Shown here piece after piece: positions 1 through 8,371 of a stretch of 64,000 nt of DNA; the first letter of the stretch is position 1; the number at the start of each line of letters is the position of its first letter. A program made the position numbers and the translations under genes. The notes under the pieces were generated by a model that was given only the letters and a program-made list of their open reading frames with translations, was not told the DNA's origin and did not search any database. Source of the DNA: Brucella rhizosphaerae (GTDB taxonomy: Bacteria > Pseudomonadota > Alphaproteobacteria > Rhizobiales > Rhizobiaceae); NCBI RefSeq assembly GCF_002252475.1, contig NZ_NNRK01000034.1:868001-932000 (forward strand), given 5' to 3'.

Positions 1-486
1 CGCCCGCCCGATGCGTGATGCAAAGCCACTGGCAAGCTGCGTATAAGCCGCCTCAAGCCCGACAGAGGCGCCAAATCCATTGGAAATGAGGTTCTGTCCG
101 ACAAGAATGAAACTGTCTGTCAGCGACAGATGTCCGCCGTGAAGCGCATTGGCTTCGATGGGGTCGACGATGGGCTTTTTACGCCAGCGCGCCAGCACCC
201 ATATGACGATGCCCATCAGAATGCCGCCCGCCAGCGGGGCAATATAGCCACTTGGATTGAGTTGTGATGCTGAACTGAGCCTCTCACCTTCTGCAAGCCC
301 GAAAAGCGCCTGATGCATCCATTGAGAAATGCCGCCAATGGCGGCGACCGCAAGAGCCGAAATGACGCCGATGGCTGCACCGGCAATGGCGAGGCCGATT
401 TCGCTGCCGCGCACCAGAGCGCGCATGCGGAACGGCACAAAAAGCACCCGCAAATACCGGTTGTGACGCAGTTCATTGATATTCAT
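1..486 (-). CDS. ClC-type chloride channel family protein (N-terminal part, runs off the window)
   Basis: Reading leftward from the ATG at 486 there is an open frame of 162 codons with no stop before the window edge. The protein starts MNINELRHNRYLRVLF, has a hydrophobic helix at about residues 32-50 and a second at about 80-95, and then the stretch GFGASVGLEAAYTQ at about residues 138-151. That resembles the ClC signature GxxxGxEGPxxQ, with EAA in place of EGP. ClC proteins are dimeric membrane proteins that conduct or exchange chloride, and this would sit in the inner membrane. The gene is divergent from ccrM. The altered EGP motif may mean a subfamily with different ion handling; the gating glutamate and later motifs lie outside the window. 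Family call is fairly good, function is inferred. Confidence 0.72.
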   Translation of the reverse strand, partial: MNINELRHNRYLRVLFVPFRMRALVRGSEIGLAIAGAAIGVISALAVAAIGGISQWMHQALFGLAEGERLSSASQLNPSGYIAPLAGGILMGIVIWVLARWRKKPIVDPIEANALHGGHLSLTDSFILVGQNLISNGFGASVGLEAAYTQLASGFASRIGRA

Positions 487-1926
<1,440 letters not shown>

Positions 1927-1936
1927 ATCTGACGTC

Positions 1937-2040
1937 GAGCATTTCCAGCAAAAGTGCATAGCGGTTTTGCGCAGGATAATACGATCAAACAAATACGTAG
2001 AGCGTTTCTCCTCATTCAATCAAAGTAGGAAACGCTCTGG
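1937..2040. repeat. Dispersed intergenic palindromic repeat, subtype A, copy 1
   Basis: About 104 bases just after ccrM. The left part is an imperfect inverted repeat built on GCAAAA...TTTTGC, followed by a spacer with ACAAATA and a terminal inverted repeat, agagcgtttc against gaaacgctct. The same architecture and many of the same bases recur at 28088-28189. This is a member of the small non-coding repeats spread through Rhizobiales genomes; it carries no reading frame. Confidence 0.7.
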
Positions 2041-2083
2041 AAATACCCTACTACTATCGGACGACCTCCAACAAAGTCTGATG

Positions 2084-2121
2084 AAAAGACCCCCGAAGTG
2101 GATTGCTTCGGGGGTCTTTTT
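2084..2121. terminator. Bidirectional intrinsic terminator between ccrM and the HAD gene
   Basis: A perfect 11-bp stem (2088-2098 with 2106-2116) and a 7-base loop are followed by a run of T on the plus strand and preceded by a run of A, so it works in both directions. It separates convergent genes. Confidence 0.9.
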
Positions 2122-2141
2122 CGTCATAGGAGATGTTCTGA

Positions 2142-2756
2142 TCAGAAAGAGAGGCCGAGACCTCTGAGATCACTCGCAAGTTTCGGAGCGCCGGTGAAAT
2201 GTACGGCCTGCCAGCCAGCGGTCTTTGCACCTTCGACGTTGGCAGGACTGTCGTCGATGAAAAGCGTTGCAGCTGGATCGAGATCAAAGCTCGCTACATG
2301 ATGGTCATAAATTTCACGGTCCGGTTTCAACATACGAATGTCGCCGGAAACAGTCACGCCGCGGCTTTCGGTTAGAAACGGAAAGCGGCTTTGGGCCTCA
2401 CGCAGTGTGTCAGAGGCAAAATTTGTCAGCATGGTCACATCATGGCCCTCGGCAATAAGCCCGCGCAGTATGGCAACACTGTCGTCGTAGGAATGCGGTA
2501 CCATCAGGTTCCAGTTTTGGCGGAATGCACGAATATGGTCACTGCGATCTGGATGGGCTTCCACAAGCAGGGCTTCAGCCTCTTCCCAACTGCGGCCACG
2601 ATCCTGCTCGATATTCCAGGCACCTGTGCAAATATTCTCCAGAAACCACCGTCGTTCTGATACCTCGGGAATGACATCAAGGTAAGCCAACTCGGGATCA
2701 TAGTGCAGAAGCACTTTACCAATATCGAAAACGACGTGTTTGACTGGACTATTCAA
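2142..2756 (-). CDS. HAD-superfamily hydrolase (subfamily IA phosphatase-like)
   Basis: The 204-residue protein has the haloacid-dehalogenase fold hallmarks: the nucleophile motif VFDIGKV with aspartate 11, a helical cap, the Thr motif MLTNFAS near residue 111, a conserved lysine in the KPDREIYDHH stretch (about 146), and the acidic motif LFIDDSPANV near 167. The second residue of motif I is I-G rather than the usual D-G-T, typical of the YihX-like group that acts on small phosphorylated sugars. The substrate is unknown. Its ATG overlaps the mutY stop codon by four bases, so it is the second gene of a mutY operon and probably translationally coupled. Confidence 0.85.
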   Translation of the reverse strand: MNSPVKHVVFDIGKVLLHYDPELAYLDVIPEVSERRWFLENICTGAWNIEQDRGRSWEEAEALLVEAHPDRSDHIRAFRQNWNLMVPHSYDDSVAILRGLIAEGHDVTMLTNFASDTLREAQSRFPFLTESRGVTVSGDIRMLKPDREIYDHHVASFDLDPAATLFIDDSPANVEGAKTAGWQAVHFTGAPKLASDLRGLGLSF

Positions 2757-3847
2757 CGGTTTTTCCTCCCCCGTTTGAAAGCATCTGGAATAGCGGCTGT
2801 AATTGCTTTTTTCATGACAGTTGGCAGAGCTTCATCCTCTAATTCTGAGGGAGAAGACCACCAGCCGTCATTGGTCGTATGCTTGGCAATATCGCTGACT
2901 GTGTAGACAGAAAGACGCAACTCGAAGTGTGTGAACACATGCGTGATGCTCCCTGATGGTGCCCAGTCTGCAATGAAAGGCGCTGCATTTATACTGGCGT
3001 CGCCGTCAATGCGTGCAGTCCAGCCGGATCCGGGCACTTCAGTCATGCCGGCAAGGAGGCCTGCACGCTCCCGTTTACGCAGCAAAACCGAACCATCGTC
3101 TGCGACCGCAATAAAAGCGGCGCCTGTTCGTATTGGTTTCTGGGCTTTCGGTGCTTTGACGGGAAACTCTTCGGGGTCGCGGCTTGCAAGCGCTTCACAG
3201 TTATCATTGACGGGGCAGATTGCGCATGCAGGACGGCGCGGTGTGCAGATGGTTGCTCCCAAATCCATCATAGCCTGCGCAAAGTCGCCGGGTCTGTCTG
3301 CTGGAGTCATTTGCCCCATATGGGCGCGAATCTCTGGCTTGGCAGCTGGGAGGGGTGTGTCGATTGTAAATAATCGTGAAATAACCCGTTCCACATTGCC
3401 ATCGACAACAGCCGCAGGTTCACCAAAAGCGATAGCTGCGATGGCTGCTGACGTGTAATCACCAATGCCCGGCAGCTCTTTCAGAGCCGCAGCAGTTGAT
3501 GGAAACTTTCCACAGTAATTTGCAGCAATGAGGTCCGCGCATTTCTTGAGATTGCGCGCGCGCGAATAGTAACCAAGCCCTGCCCATGCTCGCAGAATAT
3601 CGTCTTCGCTCGCGTCAGCCATGGCTGCAACATCCGGCCAACGTTCAACAAATTTCGTGAAATAGGATTTGACCGCTTCAACAGTGGTCTGTTGCAACAT
3701 AATTTCGGAAAGCCAAACCCGGTAGGGGTCCGACACCATGCCGCGCGATTGTTCGTCTGGTGTTACACGCCAGGGTAGAATGCGATGATGCCGGTCATAC
3801 CAGTCAAGAATTTGTCCAGTTCTACTACTATCGGGTGTGTGGAGCAT
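2753..3847 (-). CDS. mutY: A/G-specific adenine DNA glycosylase MutY
   Basis: MutY removes adenine mispaired with 8-oxoguanine. In the 364-residue form the catalytic glutamate is E48 in the SEIMLQQT motif, the helix-hairpin-helix motif is at about 124-132 (ELPGIGDYT), the catalytic aspartate is D149 in VVDGNV, and the [4Fe-4S] cysteines are C201, C208, C211 and C217 with the expected spacing 6-2-5. The C-terminal third is the NUDIX-like domain that recognises 8-oxoguanine. The frame stays open upstream to a GTG at 3958, but that extension matches nothing typical of MutY, so the ATG at 3847 is preferred; neither start has a strong ribosome binding site. It leads the HAD gene. Confidence 0.93.
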   Translation of the reverse strand: MLHTPDSSRTGQILDWYDRHHRILPWRVTPDEQSRGMVSDPYRVWLSEIMLQQTTVEAVKSYFTKFVERWPDVAAMADASEDDILRAWAGLGYYSRARNLKKCADLIAANYCGKFPSTAAALKELPGIGDYTSAAIAAIAFGEPAAVVDGNVERVISRLFTIDTPLPAAKPEIRAHMGQMTPADRPGDFAQAMMDLGATICTPRRPACAICPVNDNCEALASRDPEEFPVKAPKAQKPIRTGAAFIAVADDGSVLLRKRERAGLLAGMTEVPGSGWTARIDGDASINAAPFIADWAPSGSITHVFTHFELRLSVYTVSDIAKHTTNDGWWSSPSELEDEALPTVMKKAITAAIPDAFKRGRKNR

Positions 3848-4014
3848 TTGATCGGCATGATTTAAACGTTGGGAAACAGTCTCCAATTTGATTAAAGACC
3901 TTTGTTTAGAATTGATAGAAATTAATGCGTGGTGTGGCTTTCTTGTGTTTTTATGCACATGCGATAGATCTCATTGAAGTGAGACGGGAAGCAGACGTGA
4001 AATAAGGAGAGTCC

Positions 4015-4782
4015 GTGGCTAATTCTGTCCCGGTATATGTTATCAATCTCGCACGCTCCCAGGACCGATGGGATGCATTGCGGGCAAGTGCCGATAAATT
4101 TTCAGTTGATCTCCACCGTGTCGAAGCTGTTGAAGGCAAATTGTTGGCCGATGACGAGTTGGGAAATTTTGATGAGGCAGGCTTCCGTCGCAAGCATGGC
4201 AAAATTGCCCTTCCTGCTGAGATTGGTTGCTATTTCAGCCACATCAGGGCGCTGGAGGCGATTATCGAGGCTCAAGATCCTTATGCCGTGATTGTCGAGG
4301 ATGATGTAAGTTTTACGCCTGATTTTGTGTCATTCGTTGCAAAGGCGAAGGGTTTGCGGGGATGGGACGTTATCAAACTGGTCAATCATCGTACCGCCGC
4401 GTATCGGTCTTTCTACAAAGTGAACGGCGATCTGTCTGTCGGGCGCTGTATGCATGGTCCGCTGGGAAGTTCAGCCGCATACATTGTATCGAAAGAGGGT
4501 GCGCTGAAGCTGCTTGCTGCACTTCGCCCCATGTCGCTACCCTACGATGTTGCGCTGGAACGCGGATGGGCCGGAAGCTATGAAATATTCACGACAGACA
4601 GGCCGCTGGTAAACTTTTCAGAAGTCGCGATCTCCACGATTGCTCAGGGGCGCTCGGCATATGCCAAAACGCGTTTGCCTGTCTATAAAAGACTAACGAC
4701 GCTCCTCTTCAGGGCGACTGACTATGTCAGACGAATCGCTTACGGTTTGAAAATCAAACAATTGGAAGAGGTTGGGGAGTGA
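4015..4782 (+). CDS. Glycosyltransferase family 25 (LPS-type galactosyltransferase-like)
   Basis: The 255-residue protein begins VPVYVINLARSQDRW, the usual start of family 25 enzymes (LgtB/LpsA type), which transfer sugars, often galactose, to lipopolysaccharide cores or to glycans. The acidic motif VIVEDDV near residue 96 is the family's metal/nucleotide-sugar site, and the GCYFSHIRA stretch near 72 is also characteristic. There is no signal peptide, so it acts at the cytoplasmic face of the membrane. The start is GTG at 4015 with AAGGAGA a few bases before it. Its stop overlaps the next gene by four bases. The linkage made cannot be told from sequence alone. Confidence 0.85.
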   Translation: MANSVPVYVINLARSQDRWDALRASADKFSVDLHRVEAVEGKLLADDELGNFDEAGFRRKHGKIALPAEIGCYFSHIRALEAIIEAQDPYAVIVEDDVSFTPDFVSFVAKAKGLRGWDVIKLVNHRTAAYRSFYKVNGDLSVGRCMHGPLGSSAAYIVSKEGALKLLAALRPMSLPYDVALERGWAGSYEIFTTDRPLVNFSEVAISTIAQGRSAYAKTRLPVYKRLTTLLFRATDYVRRIAYGLKIKQLEEVGE

Positions 4783-6026
4783 GTTTTTTAAAGAAATCGT
4801 TCCTTGTTCGACGTAAGATTGATCCATGGGCCCTGGGTCTTGCGTCTGCAGCAATGCCTGTTCGGCTTGGTTTCGGCCCGATCCTGCTCTTTTTATTCTC
4901 ATGTATTGGTATCTATCTGGCTTGTGCGCGACACAACGTGGCGCGGCTATTTGCGAAAAAATTCTACATTTTCATACTGCTTTACGCTGCTTGGTCGCTC
5001 GGCCTTATCCTTTTTCGTGGTGAACCGTTCTCTGGCAACCGGCAGATCGGCTACACATTGCTCATTGCCATCTTCGCTTTTGCCGGGACGGGCATGATGC
5101 TGATCAAGGATCCGTTGCGAGCCTATGTACTAGGCGCGCGCGTCGGTGTGGTAATGGCGGTGTTGGCGATAATATATCTTGTCCTGATGCAAGGCGGACG
5201 TATTGGTGTCGGTGGCAACGAGGCAGTTTTTGCGTTTGTTGTAGGCGTTTCGGCTATCTCTGCGGTGATCCCCATTGTTAAGGCTCCACGCTACCTTCCA
5301 AATGGACCACACTGGCTAATATTGGGGCTTGTTGCCGTTCTTGCGTCAGAAACACGTGCTGTCATCGTCGTGTTGCCCGTATTTGCAATCCTGGAGATTG
5401 TTCTTTTCCTGAGACGCTTCAGCATCAAACAGCAGGGTGCAGCCTATGCAGCACTTGCCGCAGCACTCGCAGCGCTGATTGTTGTCGGCCCCGTGGGTGA
5501 GGTCCTTTCCAAGCGTTTTGCCGGTATGGTCGAATATTATGACAGCGGAAATAGCGCAAATTGGGAAGACAAGATCTCGGCTGACATTCGCGAAGTCATG
5601 TGGAAAAGTGCGGTTCAGGTTATTGAGCGCAATCCAATTGCGGGCGTTGGGTCCTATTCAAAGATGGATATCGTCAGGGCGCAGGTGAATGAACAGGCCT
5701 CCCTGCTTCAGGGCTTCCGGCATGTTCACAATACAATCCTGGATGAACTGTTGAATGACGGCATTATCGGGTTGTTTTTTATGATGGCAGCCTTTCTTTC
5801 GATCTTTGTGTATTTGTGGCGAAATGCCGACAGCTGGGGTATGCGACGTGCCCTGATTTACTTCGCTGTAATATGCGGAAGTTACGGCATGTTACATAAT
5901 CCGCTCTTGCACGAAGTGACCATTTCTTCGGTCATGTTCTTTATCGCGGCATTAAACGCAGCTGCATCGCGTCGCATCATGGCTTTGCGTCGAGCAGGCC
6001 TCTCAAACTACATTCGCGGGAACTAG
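4779..6026 (+). CDS. O-antigen ligase/polymerase-like integral membrane protein (WaaL/Wzy type)
   Basis: The 415-residue protein is highly hydrophobic, with about ten predicted membrane helices and one large loop between about residues 235 and 320. In that loop stands NPIAGVGSYSK followed by a segment with VHNTILDELLNDGIIG. This pattern (GxG, then H-N-x-x-L-x-x-x-x-x-x-G) is the hallmark of the O-antigen ligase family, which joins or polymerises undecaprenyl-linked glycans in the periplasm. Ligase and polymerase cannot be separated on this basis. The GTG start at 4779 overlaps the stop of the glycosyltransferase gene by four bases, and GGGGAG just before is the ribosome binding site, so the two are translationally coupled. 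Confidence 0.82.
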   Translation: MSFLKKSFLVRRKIDPWALGLASAAMPVRLGFGPILLFLFSCIGIYLACARHNVARLFAKKFYIFILLYAAWSLGLILFRGEPFSGNRQIGYTLLIAIFAFAGTGMMLIKDPLRAYVLGARVGVVMAVLAIIYLVLMQGGRIGVGGNEAVFAFVVGVSAISAVIPIVKAPRYLPNGPHWLILGLVAVLASETRAVIVVLPVFAILEIVLFLRRFSIKQQGAAYAALAAALAALIVVGPVGEVLSKRFAGMVEYYDSGNSANWEDKISADIREVMWKSAVQVIERNPIAGVGSYSKMDIVRAQVNEQASLLQGFRHVHNTILDELLNDGIIGLFFMMAAFLSIFVYLWRNADSWGMRRALIYFAVICGSYGMLHNPLLHEVTISSVMFFIAALNAAASRRIMALRRAGLSNYIRGN

Positions 6027-6031
6027 GTCTT

Positions 6032-7009
6032 ATGAAAGCAATCGTGACAGGCGCCGCTGGCTTCATCGGCTTTCATACGGCTGCCCGTCTCCTCGATGAG
6101 GGTTGGGAAGTTATCGGCATCGATAATCTCAACGATTATTATCAGGTTGATCTCAAGGAAACACGCCTCGCAAAACTGCAATTGCGCAACGGTTTCCGGT
6201 TCGCGCAGGCTGATATTTCGGATGCGGAAGCTTTCAACACAGCTATTGGCCTGGACCGCGATGCGGATGTGATTGTGCATCTCGCGGCACAGGCAGGCGT
6301 TCGTTATTCGATCGAAAATCCGGCAGCCTACATATCGGCTAATGTCATGGGACAGGTTACCGTTTTTGAGACTGCGCTCAAACTCGAAAAGCGGCCACCG
6401 GTGGTCTATGCCAGCTCATCGTCGGTCTATGGCGCAAATGAGAAAATCCCATTTTCCGAAAGCGATCCGGTGGATCATCCCGTTTCGGTTTATGCAGCAA
6501 CCAAGCGCTCGGGCGAGCTGCTGGCTGTATCTTATAAGCATGTTCACGGTCTTCACACGACCGGCCTGCGTTTTTTCACCGTGTATGGTCCATTCGGACG
6601 CCCCGACATGGCGCCATGGCTGTTTACATCAGCAATTTTGAAGGGCGAGCCGATTCGTGTTTTCAATAATGGTGAAATGCAGCGCGACTTCACCTTCGTA
6701 GATGATATTGTCAGTGGTGTATTGGGTGCGATCAGCCGGATTCTGGAGCAACCCGAAGACACCGCACCAGTCTATAATCTCGGCAATAATCGTCCAGTCA
6801 TGCTCAATGATTTTATCGCAGCAATTGAAAAAGCATGCGGAAAAGAGGCGATCCGAAAGCTGGAGCCAATGCCCGCAGCCGACGTCCCGCGTACCTATGC
6901 AGACATTGAACTTGCGGCCCGCGATCTCGGTTTTAGCCCTCGAACCACGCTCGATGAAGGTATCCCTTTGTTTGTTGAGTGGTTTCGAGGCTATAATGGG
7001 ACGCGATGA
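6032..7009 (+). CDS. NAD-dependent sugar-nucleotide epimerase (UDP-glucuronate 4-epimerase-like)
   Basis: A 325-residue extended short-chain dehydrogenase/reductase. The NAD-binding GxxGxxG motif is GAAGFIG at residues 7-13, followed by the IGIDNLNDYY segment typical of UDP-glucuronate/UDP-galacturonate 4-epimerases (LpsL/CapI type). The catalytic serine lies in YASSSSVYG near residue 129, and the YxxxK pair is YAATK near 153-157. The reaction would interconvert UDP-GlcA and UDP-GalA or a similar pair as donor for the adjacent glycosyltransferase. It starts five bases after the ligase-like gene and overlaps dciA by four bases, so it belongs to the same transcript. Confidence 0.87.
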   Translation: MKAIVTGAAGFIGFHTAARLLDEGWEVIGIDNLNDYYQVDLKETRLAKLQLRNGFRFAQADISDAEAFNTAIGLDRDADVIVHLAAQAGVRYSIENPAAYISANVMGQVTVFETALKLEKRPPVVYASSSSVYGANEKIPFSESDPVDHPVSVYAATKRSGELLAVSYKHVHGLHTTGLRFFTVYGPFGRPDMAPWLFTSAILKGEPIRVFNNGEMQRDFTFVDDIVSGVLGAISRILEQPEDTAPVYNLGNNRPVMLNDFIAAIEKACGKEAIRKLEPMPAADVPRTYADIELAARDLGFSPRTTLDEGIPLFVEWFRGYNGTR

Positions 7010-7515
7010 GCGAACCAAAATCAAAACGGGGCTTTCGCCCACTGGCTGACATGACTTCGCGTCTGATGGACCCGATGTTGCAGAAACGTGCTGGTATCAA
7101 TCTATCGCTGCTGCAATCGTGGGAGGATATCGTCGGTCCGGCAATCGGAGCGTCATCCAGACCCTTGCGGATATTATGGCCAAGACGGCTGCACGAGGAC
7201 GATCCTTTCAGTCCTGCTACCCTGATTATCGCCTGCGAAGGTTTCGCAGCCTTGCAGATTCAGCATGAGACGGGGGAGATCATCAGCCGTGTAAACGGTT
7301 TTCTTGGCTTTTCCGCTATCGGCCGTATCAAGATCGAACAAAAACCTCCTGCCCTGGATTTCAAACGGCGTCCAAAACGCCTGGCGCCTTTGGCTCCGTC
7401 TGAAGAGCGTCGGATCGACAAGGCAACAGACGGCATTGAGGACGACGCACTGCGCGCGGCCCTCGCACGGCTTGGCAAAAATATTCTGGCCGAGAAGCGC
7501 ACAGGCAAGAAATAG
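7006..7515 (+). CDS. dciA: DUF721/DciA-family protein (probable replicative helicase loader)
   Basis: The 169-residue protein has an N-terminal DUF721 domain: the SLLQSWEDIVGPAIG stretch near residues 34-48, then a beta-rich part with LIIACEGFAALQIQHE, which is the KH-like DciA core. In bacteria without DnaC or DnaI, DciA interacts with and loads the DnaB helicase. The C-terminal half is basic and looks disordered. In related Rhizobiales this gene lies by mutY, a dsbA-like gene and smc, as here except for the polysaccharide genes in between. The ATG overlaps the stop of the epimerase gene (ATGA). Confidence 0.82.
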   Translation: MSEPKSKRGFRPLADMTSRLMDPMLQKRAGINLSLLQSWEDIVGPAIGASSRPLRILWPRRLHEDDPFSPATLIIACEGFAALQIQHETGEIISRVNGFLGFSAIGRIKIEQKPPALDFKRRPKRLAPLAPSEERRIDKATDGIEDDALRAALARLGKNILAEKRTGKK

Positions 7516-7636
7516 GCGGTCTGCCTTAAATTTGATTCAAGATTGTTGCTGAACTTCATTTGATCACAACAGGGCTGGTGATTAGTGACCCGCCACCCTA
7601 AATTGTACCTGAGTGTCAACATTGAAACAGGACTGG

Positions 7637-8299
7637 ATGATTCGTATGCCTGCACCGCTTAACCGCAGACATGTTATTTCCCTTGCAGGCGTTGCCGCTG
7701 CAGGGCTCGCTTTTGCTGGCAATGCGAGCGCACAGTCACGCAGCGCCGAGGCGACTGTTGACGCTGCAAAGGTTGCCGAGCCCGGCAAACTCAAGGACAT
7801 GGTTTATGGTAAGGCCGATGCGCCTGTCACCATCGTTGAATATGCGTCGTTGACCTGCTCGCATTGCGCTGATTTCGCAGTCAATACGTTGCCGACGATC
7901 AAGGAAAAGTACATCGATACGGGCAAGGCCCGTTTGATTTTCCGCGAATTTCCGTTTGATCCACGGGCGACTGCAGCCTTTATGCTTGCTCGTTGTGCTC
8001 CCGAAGACCGCTATTTCCCGATGGTTGAAGTCTTCTTCAAGCAGCAGCAGCAGTGGGCTGGTGCTGCCGATGGTGAAGCTGCACTGCTCCAAATTGCGAA
8101 ACTTGCAGGTTTTACACAGGAGTCGTTCAAGGCTTGCTTGACGAACCAGCAAGTTCTCGATGATGTGAGAGCAACCATGGAACGCGGATCGACTGAATTT
8201 GGTGTGAACGCCACACCAACATTCTTCATCAACGGTCAAAAATACGCTGGAGCCCTTTCGATTGACGAGATGTCGGCAATCATTGACAAGTTGCTCTAA
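7637..8299 (+). CDS. DsbA-family periplasmic thiol:disulfide oxidoreductase
   Basis: The protein (220 residues from the ATG at 7637) has a thioredoxin-like DsbA domain with the active-site CSHC, in SLTCSHCADF near residues 72-81, a helical insert, and the cis-proline loop NATPTFFING near 190-199. The N-terminus NRRHVISLAGVAAAGLAFA has a twin-arginine followed by a hydrophobic stretch and an AxA-like cleavage site, so export may be through Tat. An upstream GTG at 7613 is possible but would lengthen the signal peptide awkwardly; the ATG at 7646 is a further option. The gene is alone on its transcript or the tail of the preceding one, and ends at a terminator only 25 bases before smc. Confidence 0.87.
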   Translation: MIRMPAPLNRRHVISLAGVAAAGLAFAGNASAQSRSAEATVDAAKVAEPGKLKDMVYGKADAPVTIVEYASLTCSHCADFAVNTLPTIKEKYIDTGKARLIFREFPFDPRATAAFMLARCAPEDRYFPMVEVFFKQQQQWAGAADGEAALLQIAKLAGFTQESFKACLTNQQVLDDVRATMERGSTEFGVNATPTFFINGQKYAGALSIDEMSAIIDKLL

Positions 8300-8315
8300 G
8301 CCGCCTTTCGGCACG

Positions 8316-8346
8316 AAAAGCGGACGCTTTATTGCGTCCGCTTTTT
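8316..8346 (+). terminator. Intrinsic terminator between the dsbA-like gene and smc
   Basis: A 9-bp perfect stem AGCGGACGC/GCGTCCGCT (8319-8327 and 8334-8342) with a 6-base loop is followed by T residues. It ends about 25 bases before the smc start codon. Confidence 0.85.
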
Positions 8347-8371
8347 GTGTTTCTGGCGGAGGAGCCTGCTG

